In this document: positions 1-5,233 of the stretch, piece after piece | Position numbering within the stretch: position 1 is the stretch's first letter | Layout: each line of letters starts with the position of its first letter | NCBI GenBank assembly: GCA_025362915.1 | Contig: JANYEU010000199.1 | Coordinates: 1 to 7,734 of the forward strand | From: Chitinophagaceae bacterium | Lineage (GTDB): Bacteria; Bacteroidota; Bacteroidia; Chitinophagales; Chitinophagaceae | Length of the DNA: 7,734 nucleotides | Reading direction: 5' to 3' | Notes under the pieces: model-generated | Databases searched by the model: none | Told to the model about the DNA's origin: nothing | The model's input: the letters and a program-made list of their open reading frames with translations, nothing else | Program-made: the position numbers and the translations under genes

Positions 1-227
1 AGGTGTAAAGCGGTAACAATAACATAAAAAGTAAGGTATGAAAAGCAGGAATAAGGGGCCTTGATGACAAGGAAAAACAGGAATAAAACAAAGGGTGAAA
101 ACAAGAAGCAGTATTAAAAAACAAAGCTGTATCCTTGCATAAGTAATAACCCAAATTACAGTAAACAAATATTGATATTAACACCAAAAACTGTCAAGTA
201 ATTTCAGGAGGGGTCAATCTGCCGCAA
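1..227. other. Gene-free, A-rich leader region
   Basis: No open frame with a credible start or family signature is visible on either strand. The plus strand is A-rich and low in complexity. The 9-mer CAGGAATAA occurs twice (46-54 and 78-86), which is weak evidence of short repetition. The last bases run into a GC hairpin and then the tandem array. The region may hold the 5' flank of a leftward gene outside the window, but no promoter could be assigned. Confidence 0.5.
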
Positions 228-237
228 GAGCTGCGGC
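221..237. repeat. Small GC hairpin at the left edge of the tandem array
   Basis: GCCGCA (221-226) and TGCGGC (232-237) form a perfect 6-bp stem around the 5-nt loop AGAGC. The right arm enters the first array unit. No T-run follows on either strand, so it is not a typical intrinsic terminator. It could mark the array boundary or be incidental; its role is unknown. Confidence 0.55.
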
Positions 238-424
238 ATCTCATTGAAGGCTTGCAGCATCTCATTGAAGGCTTGCGGCATCTCATTGAAGGCTTGCGGC
301 ATCTCATTCAAGGCTTGCGGCATCTCATTGAAGGCTTGCAGCATCTCATTGAAGGCTTCCAGCATCTCATTGAAGGCTTCCAGCATCTCATTGAAGGCTT
401 CCAGCATCTCATTGAAGAGCTGCG
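236..424. repeat. Tandem array of nine 21-bp units
   Basis: Nine head-to-tail units of exactly 21 bp start at 236, 257, 278, 299, 320, 341, 362, 383 and 404. Each begins GCATCTCATT. Units 1 and 5 end TTGCA, units 2-4 end TTGCG, units 6-8 end TTCCA, and unit 9 ends AGCTGCG. Unit 4 also has a G-to-C change (CATTCAAGG). There are no spacers, so this is a minisatellite rather than a CRISPR array. Because 21 is a multiple of 3 and the unit lacks stops in several frames, open frames appear on both strands, for example FNEMLEA/FNEMPQA heptads on the minus strand. These have only TTG-type starts outside the repeat, and all unit-to-unit differences change amino acids in the open frames. I therefore do not call a gene. 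The identical units 6-8 suggest recent local duplication. Confidence 0.95.
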
Positions 425-507
425 GCACACCCTTTTTTAACCAATAATCCTGCTGCCCACTACATTTCAACCACTCGCTAACTCATTAATTCCCTTAATT
501 TGCCGCC
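425..507. other. Spacer between tandem array and isoprenoid-synthase-like gene
   Basis: The spacer begins with the end of the flanking 13-mer AAGAGCTGCGGCA (415-427), then CACACCC and a run of six T. No clear Shine-Dalgarno precedes the ATG at 508. A TAnnTTTG-like word, TTAATTTG (495-502), lies too close to the ATG for a normal leader, so the promoter of the downstream gene is not assigned. Confidence 0.4.
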
Positions 508-1497
508 ATGAACTATTTTCAGCTTTTATATTATGCCGCCGACTATGGTTTGCGCATCTATAAACAGCTTTCCTTCATAAAATCGTTCCTGCTGCCCAAG
601 GTTGATGCTGCTTGCAATGCGTACGCCTACCATCCCTCCAAAAAAGAAAAAGATAAGATGCGGTTCTATTACCCGTTGTTTAACCACGTGGTTAATTGCG
701 AAACATATCTTACCATCAAGAACCGTGGGCTTACCCGTTCCGAAACAGAAGGATTGGCATTGGTGAGCGTGTCGGCAACATTGTACGATGATTTTATTGA
801 CGAAGAGAACTGGAGTAGTGAAAGGCTGATAGAGATATTTGAAAAAAGCATTCCGATGGCCGACCGCACACCCAAGATTAATGTGCTGATGGCGATAGAT
901 GATGAACTGAAAAGGATTTATACCCCAACAGATTTTTATAATTACAGCCTGAAACTGGCCATCGATTGGCAGATAACCTCTGCCAAACAACTGGATGGCA
1001 ACATTACCTTGGAAGAAACTTTATACATCTCCAAAGAAAAATGTGGCAACAGTTCTTTATTGTGGGCAAGTATTTTGGACGAGGATTGGACGGAGAAAGA
1101 CAAACTGTTTATACACCAGAGCGGCTTTGTGGGGCAATTGGTGAACGATGCTTACGATGCGATAAAAGACATTCAGGACGGCGGATATACTTACATACGA
1201 AAGGCTGCATCGGTAGCGGCAGCGAAGGAAATTTTTATAAATGAATGTCGCAAATTAAACCAAACAGTGAGGGATTGTGACGTGCCTACAAAGAATAAAT
1301 TGAAAACTATCAGGCGGATGGCTTGCATACATGCGTTTGGTTTGGTAGCTTTGGAGCATCTGCAAAAGATAGATGAAAAATATTCCAGACCGGTAGATTG
1401 GCTAAATGTAAAACGCAGCGACCTGATAACCGATATGGATTTTTGGAGTAACAGGTTAAGTATTTTTAAACAGGCGGTCTTTTTGTCGAAACTTTAG
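508..1497 (+). CDS. Class I isoprenoid (terpene/prenyl) synthase-like protein
   Basis: This 329-aa, probably soluble and mostly helical protein has the two metal-binding motifs of the class I isoprenoid synthase fold. The first Asp-rich motif is DDFID at residues 94-98. The second is NDAYD at 213-217, continuing IKDIQDG to 225 and preceded by GFVGQL, much as in farnesyl-diphosphate-synthase relatives. The same stretch also matches the spacing of the terpene cyclase NSE motif if D217 and D221 replace the usual Ser/Thr and Glu. The segment SKEKCGNSS (175-183) may supply a diphosphate-contacting lysine. Such proteins bind an allylic diphosphate through Mg2+ and couple or cyclise it, but the substrate and product cannot be read here. 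Overall similarity to standard FPP/GGPP synthases is low, so it is probably a divergent class I enzyme of Bacteroidota. It lies 110 bp before a GlmU-like gene with no obvious pathway partner. The ATG at 508 gives the full frame; no Shine-Dalgarno is visible. Confidence 0.8.
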   Translation: MNYFQLLYYAADYGLRIYKQLSFIKSFLLPKVDAACNAYAYHPSKKEKDKMRFYYPLFNHVVNCETYLTIKNRGLTRSETEGLALVSVSATLYDDFIDEENWSSERLIEIFEKSIPMADRTPKINVLMAIDDELKRIYTPTDFYNYSLKLAIDWQITSAKQLDGNITLEETLYISKEKCGNSSLLWASILDEDWTEKDKLFIHQSGFVGQLVNDAYDAIKDIQDGGYTYIRKAASVAAAKEIFINECRKLNQTVRDCDVPTKNKLKTIRRMACIHAFGLVALEHLQKIDEKYSRPVDWLNVKRSDLITDMDFWSNRLSIFKQAVFLSKL

Positions 1498-1607
1498 TAG
1501 ATACAAGTTACTGGTTGCAGGATACCGATAACTTGAAACCTGAAACTTGTAACAAGTAACCTGCAACTAATCACTAACAACTAACAACTAAATACTAATC
1601 ACTAGAA
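1498..1607. repeat. Repeat-rich spacer (inverted and short direct repeats)
   Basis: This 110-bp spacer is built from recurring words. ACTAATCACTA occurs at 1566-1576 and 1594-1604, separated by CTAACAA-type iterations. GTTGCAGG (1514-1521) is the inverse of CCTGCAAC (1560-1567), and ACTTGT/ACAAGT form a 6-bp palindrome around one base (1545-1557). Words such as ACTTGTAAC, CCTGCAAC and CTAACAACTAAC resemble repeated intergenic DNA I associate with Bacteroidota genomes; this is recollection and was not searched. No promoter or terminator is clear. Confidence 0.6.
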
Positions 1608-2762
1608 ATGGGCATCGTATTATTTGATAATAAAAACAGACGGCTACTGAATCCTTTGGTGAAAACGCGAGCCGTTGCATCGCTTAGGATGGGCATTGCC
1701 ACCATCAAGGAAAGGTGGGAACAGATTACGGGAACGCAGGTTTTTGTGCATACCGAAAAGTATTTGATGCCTCTTTATGAACCAATAGAACCCGGCAGGC
1801 ATATCTGGATAGACAGTTCTGTGCTGGTGACGCAGGAACTTTTTAGAGCTGTGGTGGAGTTGAAGAAAGGGGAGGCACTGGCTGATAAGGACGGATTGGT
1901 TGCGGGAAACAGCAATGGACCTTGGGAAACTTTTGATGTACAGCATACGTTGGCATGGTTTAAAAACAATGTGAAACCGGTAAAAACCATAAGGTTGCAA
2001 TTGCCCCATCAGATCTTTTTGTGGAACGACTGGTTTATAAAAAGCGACTTTAGCTTCTTTACCAGTAATCGGGTTTCGCAAGCCATTTCTTCTAGCAATA
2101 CCCTCATCAACCCAATAAATATTTTTGTAGAAGAAGGGGTTACGATGGAATTCTGCACCCTGAATGCCGCTGTCGGTCCGATATATATTGGCAAGAATGC
2201 CACACTGATGGAAGGCTGCATGATAAGGGGGGCTTTTGCAATGGGCGATAACTCGCTACTAAAAATGGGTGCAAAAATTTATGGTGCTACAACCTTTGGC
2301 CCCAACTGTGTGGGCGGTGGGGAGATAAAAAACATGGTGATGCAGGGCAATAGCAATAAGGCACACGACGGTTACCTAGGCGATAGTGTTATTGGCGAAT
2401 GGTGCAACTTTGGTGCTGGCAGTAGCAATAGCAACGTGAAGAATACTGGCGGAAAAGTACATATCTGGAATGAAGGACTGAATGGTTTTGTAGATGCAGG
2501 GCAAAAATGTGGACTGATAATGGGCGATTATAGCAGGGCTGCCATCAATAGCAGCATCAATACCGGTTCTTCCATTGGTGTATGTTGCAACGTTTTTGGG
2601 GAAGGGTTATTGCCAAAAGTAATTAAAGACTTTAGCTGGGGATTGAAGGACAGGTACATTTTTGAAAAGGCACTTGCCGATATTGCCAACTGGAAAAAGA
2701 TGAAACACCAAACATTGGGCAAGGAAGAAATTGCAGTGCTGAATCACTTATTTAAAATGTAA
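1608..2762 (+). CDS. GlmU-like putative sugar nucleotidyltransferase/acyltransferase
   Basis: This 384-aa protein resembles the GlmU-like family of Bacteroidota (annotated as putative UDP-GlcNAc diphosphorylase/glucosamine-1-phosphate N-acetyltransferase). Residues 1 to about 160 form the N-terminal domain and include NPLVKTRAVASLRMGIATI (15-33). The usual glycine-rich nucleotidyltransferase loop is not visible and the domain is shorter than the roughly 230 residues of classical GlmU. Residues about 168-335 form a left-handed beta-helix of imperfect hexapeptides such as PIYIGKNATL (191-200). The stretch KAHDGYLGDSVIGEWCNFGA (251-270) aligns with the KANH...YLGD...IG..VNIGAG acetyltransferase region of GlmU. 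At the GlmU catalytic His position this protein appears to have Asp254, with His253 one residue earlier. The role is probably in activated amino-sugar or other NDP-sugar supply for the cell envelope, acting in the cytoplasm. Neither activity is demonstrated. The gene ends convergently with the Lrp-type regulator. Confidence 0.8.
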   Translation: MGIVLFDNKNRRLLNPLVKTRAVASLRMGIATIKERWEQITGTQVFVHTEKYLMPLYEPIEPGRHIWIDSSVLVTQELFRAVVELKKGEALADKDGLVAGNSNGPWETFDVQHTLAWFKNNVKPVKTIRLQLPHQIFLWNDWFIKSDFSFFTSNRVSQAISSSNTLINPINIFVEEGVTMEFCTLNAAVGPIYIGKNATLMEGCMIRGAFAMGDNSLLKMGAKIYGATTFGPNCVGGGEIKNMVMQGNSNKAHDGYLGDSVIGEWCNFGAGSSNSNVKNTGGKVHIWNEGLNGFVDAGQKCGLIMGDYSRAAINSSINTGSSIGVCCNVFGEGLLPKVIKDFSWGLKDRYIFEKALADIANWKKMKHQTLGKEEIAVLNHLFKM

Positions 2763-2895
2763 CACACTTTCATGCGCTCACTTTTTGCATCCTCCATAGT
2801 TTTCCTTTAGGGGCGGAGGGGTAAATCAACAATCCCTTTGTGTCTTCTTTGCGTAATGGCTATGTGGGCTTTTGCGGTTAATCCTTATTTTTCAA
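2763..2895. other. Convergent intergenic region with hairpin and repeat words
   Basis: This separates the ends of two converging genes. CCTCC (2791-2795) can pair with GGAGG (2815-2819) around a 19-nt loop containing CCTTTAGG. No T-run follows on either side, so calling it a terminator would be weak. From 2836 to 2881 comes a repeat-like string, annotated separately. Confidence 0.5.
2836..2881. repeat. Dispersed intergenic repeat-like segment (CTTTGYGT words)
   Basis: Related words follow one another: CTTTGTGT (2836-2843), CTTTGCGT (2847-2854), CTATGTGG (2860-2867) and CTTTTGCGGTTAA (2869-2881). Strings of this type (CTTTGTGT, CTTTGCGT, CTTTGCGGTTAA) are, to my recollection, common between genes in Bacteroidota chromosomes. 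The function is unknown and the family assignment was not searched. Confidence 0.45.
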
Positions 2896-3369
2896 CTAAT
2901 CCTGCAATAGATCCAAATCTGGCTGTGCATATTTATACACCTTAAAGTAGATGGTCGTATTGGTTTGATAGATTCCTTCAATGCCCGAAATGGTATTGAT
3001 GAAACTTACCAAATGGTCATTGTCTCTACACATTACATCAACTTCCAAGTCATAGTCGCCAGAGGTGCCTGCTAGAAAGCTCACTTCGGGTAGTGTCAAT
3101 ATTTTAGTTACCACCTGTTCCTTTAAGGTTGCTGGCCGCACATAAATGGCAATATGTGCATAAGACCGGAAGCCTACCTTATCAGGATTGACCCTACCAA
3201 TAATATTTACCGTACCATCTTCAATCAGCTTATTCACTCTAGTTCTTATCGTCCCAACAGAGACATTTAACTTATCCGCCATCACGGTAAAAGATTCTCT
3301 TCCATCTTTTTGTAGGCAGGACAAGATTGCAAAGTCTAAATCATCAAGGGAAATGGTGTTTTTCTGCAT
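2896..3369 (-). CDS. Lrp/AsnC-family transcriptional regulator
   Basis: This 157-aa protein has typical Lrp/AsnC length and layout. An N-terminal winged helix-turn-helix spans about residues 8-60, opening with LDDLDFAILSCLQKDGR and with the recognition helix in the NVSVGTIRTRVNKL segment (35-48). The linker includes IIGRVNPDKVGF (56-67). A C-terminal RAM ligand-binding/oligomerisation domain spans about 70-147, with GTSGDYDLEVDV at 101-112 as the effector-pocket loop. Family members form dimers to octamers and sense amino acids or related metabolites. The gene is divergent from the dehydrogenase/aminotransferase/permease operon, the classic arrangement for a local regulator, so it plausibly responds to a beta-amino acid or semialdehyde-linked metabolite. 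The shared upstream region holds a 25-bp palindrome near the operon start and a related AT-rich site near this gene, consistent with control of the operon and of itself. Both are inferences. Confidence 0.93.
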   Translation of the reverse strand: MQKNTISLDDLDFAILSCLQKDGRESFTVMADKLNVSVGTIRTRVNKLIEDGTVNIIGRVNPDKVGFRSYAHIAIYVRPATLKEQVVTKILTLPEVSFLAGTSGDYDLEVDVMCRDNDHLVSFINTISGIEGIYQTNTTIYFKVYKYAQPDLDLLQD

Positions 3370-3405
3370 ATTCTTACTCTATTTTTTAATTGGTCATTAC
3401 TCTTC

Positions 3406-3419
3406 AGTAAAATTTTATT
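3406..3419. promoter_or_regulatory. Possible second regulator site near the Lrp-type gene
   Basis: AGTAAAATTTTATT is palindromic except for one base pair and shares AGTAAAAT with the long palindrome at 3600-3624. It lies 37-50 bp upstream of the regulator start, within its predicted leader. It could serve autoregulation. The DNA is AT-rich, so a chance match is quite possible. Confidence 0.3.
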
Positions 3420-3433
3420 CGGGCAATTTGAAT

Positions 3434-3466
3434 CAAAGAAAACTGATTCCTTTCATATAAACAAAA
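3434..3466 (-). promoter_or_regulatory. Candidate promoter of the Lrp-type regulator gene
   Basis: Read on the minus strand, TTTTG (3466-3462) is followed after 20 nt by TTTCTTTG (3441-3434). This fits the Bacteroidota pattern TTTG, about 19-21 nt, TAnnTTTG, with one mismatch in the -7 element. It would give a leader of roughly 55-60 nt. The assignment rests on pattern only. Confidence 0.3.
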
Positions 3467-3588
3467 TCTATTGAAATAAATATTAATTAATCATTACTAA
3501 AGTCGGTGAAGTTATTGTTTTGGGTAGACGAAGGTGATAGTTTATTAGGTCTTTTCAATAAAATGCCATTCAAATAAAAAAATAATAG

Positions 3589-3624
3589 TTTTTTTGTTTT
3601 AAAAGTAAAATTATTTTACTTTTA
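3589..3624 (+). promoter_or_regulatory. Candidate promoter of the dehydrogenase operon
   Basis: A -33-like TTTTG (3592-3596) is followed after 20 nt by TACTTTTA (3617-3624), which matches TAnnTTTG in all but the last base. Transcription would start near 3630, giving a leader of about 35 nt before the ATG at 3666. The -7 element falls inside the right arm of the 25-bp palindrome, so a protein bound there would block RNA polymerase. Confidence 0.4.
3600..3624. promoter_or_regulatory. 25-bp perfect palindrome, candidate Lrp-type operator
   Basis: TAAAAGTAAAAT (3600-3611) and ATTTTACTTTTA (3613-3624) are exact reverse complements around a single central T (3612). The centre lies 54 bp upstream of the dehydrogenase start. 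The core AGTAAAATTATTTTACT is in the style of AT-rich Lrp-family sites with AG...CT ends, but it is two bases longer on each side than the E. coli Lrp consensus. With the divergent Lrp/AsnC gene 231 bp away, it is the leading operator candidate. Symmetry is seen directly; binding is inferred. Confidence 0.6.
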
Positions 3625-3665
3625 CGGTCTTATTTTTCTAATTTAGATAAAGAACAAGTATAATA

Positions 3666-5123
3666 ATGAAGTATCAAGCGATTAAGAATTATGTGAATGG
3701 ACAGTTTGTAGATGCCTCTACAGACAGAAAAATGGATGTAATATCCCCGATAGATGGCAACCATTTGTCGACAGTACCAATGAGTACCTATGCAGATTTG
3801 GACAGTGCTGTTGCAGCTGCTAAAGCGGCGTTTCCAAAGTGGAGCAAGACACCAATTAAAGAAAGAGTGCAAATATTCTTCCGTTATAGGAGTTTATTAG
3901 AGAAGCATTTAGTGGAATTATCAGAATTGTGCAGCGAAGAAAATGGAAAAGTATATAGTGAATCAGTTGCAGAAATAGAGAAATGTATAGAATTGACTGA
4001 GTTTGCGGTTTCATTGCCTCAGTTGGTTACGGGTGAAGTGTTGGAAGTAAGCCGTGGTGTAGAATGCCGTACAGAACATGCTCCACTAGGCGTTGTGGCG
4101 AGCATTGTACCCTTCAACTTTCCTTCGATGGTGCCCAACTGGACAATGCCCAATGCGCTTGCTTTAGGTAATTGTATGATTATTAAGCCATCGGAAAAAG
4201 TGCCGTTAAGCTGTGGAAGGATTGCTGAACTACTAAAAGAAGCAGGCTTGCCTGATGGTGTATTTAATATTATTCACGGTGATGTGGAAATAGTAGAAGC
4301 TATCTGCGATCATCCGGGTATTGAAGCTGTGTCTTTTGTAGGCTCTACCAAGGTGGCGAAGATTGTTTATCAACGTGCTACCAATAACCTTAAAAGATGT
4401 TTGGCATTAGGTGGCGCAAAAAATCACTTGTTGGTTTTACCAGATGCTATACCGGGCATGACAGCGCAAAATGTTGCCGCTTCTATGAGTGGTTGCGCGG
4501 GTCAACGTTGTATGGCTGCCAGTGCGATGGTGGGTGTGGGTGCTATCGATCATATTGTGGAGAAGATTTGTGAGGAAGCAAGGAAGATTGTTCCGGGTAA
4601 AACCTTGGGTGCGGTTATCAGCAAGGAATCGAAAGAAAGAATTGAAAGATATATTGACGAAGCTGAAAAGGATGGTGCGAAGATTTTGGTTGATGGAAGA
4701 AAGACGGTGGTTGAAGGAAAAGAAGATGGTTATTATGTAGGACCAACGGTGATTGATTTTGTAACGCCAGAAATGAGTGTTGCAAAAGAAGAAATCTTTG
4801 GACCAGTAATCGCTATTATCCGTACTGATACGGTTGATGAGGCTTTGGCTATCGAAAACGCAAATCCTTATGGTAATGCTGCCAGCGTATTTACACAGAG
4901 TGGTGGTGCTGCAAGATACATCATCGACCGTGCAAGTGCTGGTATGATTGGTGTAAACGTAGGTGTACCCGTGCCACGTGAGCCATTTTCTTTCGGTGGA
5001 TGGAATGAAAGTAAGTTTGGTGTAGGCGATATTACAGGTAAGAGTTCTATCGAATTCTGGACTAAACTAAAGAAGAGCACAACTAAATGGAGTGCAGAAG
5101 CAGGTGTTAATTGGATGAGTTAA
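3666..5123 (+). CDS. mmsA: CoA-acylating (methyl)malonate-semialdehyde dehydrogenase
   Basis: This 485-aa cytoplasmic enzyme belongs to the ALDH6 branch of the aldehyde dehydrogenase superfamily. It oxidises malonate or methylmalonate semialdehyde with NAD+ and CoA to acetyl-CoA or propionyl-CoA and CO2. The signatures are clear: PFNFPSMVPNW (149-159, oxyanion Asn151), IIKPSEKVP (172-180, cofactor-binding Lys174), AVSFVGS (221-227), LGGAKNH (248-254, lacking the general-base Glu of hydrolytic ALDHs, as is normal for this family), GQRCMA (279-284, nucleophile Cys282 preceded by Arg281) and EEIFGPV (375-381). Length is typical of the family. One oddity: where I align the substrate-binding Arg of B. 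subtilis IolA and human ALDH6A1, this protein has Lys106 (EIEKCIELTEFA). It heads an operon with an aminotransferase and an NCS1 permease and is divergent from an Lrp-type regulator, which fits beta-amino-acid or pyrimidine breakdown. Succinate- or other semialdehyde specificity is less likely. Confidence 0.92.
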   Translation: MKYQAIKNYVNGQFVDASTDRKMDVISPIDGNHLSTVPMSTYADLDSAVAAAKAAFPKWSKTPIKERVQIFFRYRSLLEKHLVELSELCSEENGKVYSESVAEIEKCIELTEFAVSLPQLVTGEVLEVSRGVECRTEHAPLGVVASIVPFNFPSMVPNWTMPNALALGNCMIIKPSEKVPLSCGRIAELLKEAGLPDGVFNIIHGDVEIVEAICDHPGIEAVSFVGSTKVAKIVYQRATNNLKRCLALGGAKNHLLVLPDAIPGMTAQNVAASMSGCAGQRCMAASAMVGVGAIDHIVEKICEEARKIVPGKTLGAVISKESKERIERYIDEAEKDGAKILVDGRKTVVEGKEDGYYVGPTVIDFVTPEMSVAKEEIFGPVIAIIRTDTVDEALAIENANPYGNAASVFTQSGGAARYIIDRASAGMIGVNVGVPVPREPFSFGGWNESKFGVGDITGKSSIEFWTKLKKSTTKWSAEAGVNWMS

Positions 5124-5144
5124 GAGGTTGTTTTGAATGTTAAG

Positions 5145-5222
5145 TTTTAAATTTTGAATTATTAAAACTTTGAACATCAGAATATTCTCTTTAATTTAAA
5201 ATTTATAATTCAAAATTTAAAA
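5145..5222. repeat. 18-bp perfect inverted repeat in the operon spacer
   Basis: TTTTAAATTTTGAATTAT (5145-5162) and ATAATTCAAAATTTAAAA (5205-5222) are exact reverse complements separated by 42 nt, inside the 110-bp spacer between dehydrogenase and aminotransferase genes. In RNA this gives a long AU stem, too weak in GC and without a following U-run for a normal terminator. It may be a decayed repeat element, an mRNA-processing or stability element, or a protein site. The right arm ends 11 nt before the aminotransferase ATG. Confidence 0.85.
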
Positions 5223-5233
5223 TAACAAACAAG

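Noticed and set aside
236..424. CRISPR-like array
   Set aside because: Units abut with no unique spacers, the period is 21 bp, and no cas genes are present.
204..470. Open frames through the tandem array on both strands, up to 88 aa
   Set aside because: They arise because a 21-bp unit without stops stays in frame. Their starts outside the repeats are TTG, no ribosome binding site is visible, and unit variation is not biased to synonymous changes.
495..502. TTAATTTG as a -7 promoter element for the isoprenoid-synthase-like gene
   Set aside because: It ends only 5 bp before the ATG and has no convincing -33 partner; it would require a leaderless transcript.
526..990. Minus-strand frame of 154 aa inside the isoprenoid-synthase-like gene
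   Set aside because: It is antisense to a gene with clear motifs and has no recognisable domain of its own.
1644..2081. Minus-strand frame of 145 aa inside the GlmU-like gene
   Set aside because: It is a shadow of the real gene, with no family signature.
2791..2819. CCTCC/GGAGG hairpin as a bidirectional terminator
   Set aside because: The stem is only 5 bp with a 19-nt loop, and no T-run follows on either strand.
3188..3460. Plus-strand 90-aa frame overlapping the regulator gene
   Set aside because: It is antisense to a well-supported Lrp/AsnC gene, and its composition reflects that antisense position.
3386..3498. TTAATTnnTCATTACT pair as a proven regulatory direct repeat
   Set aside because: A rough estimate for AT-rich DNA of this length makes a 14-of-16 match quite likely by chance, so it is kept only as supporting context.
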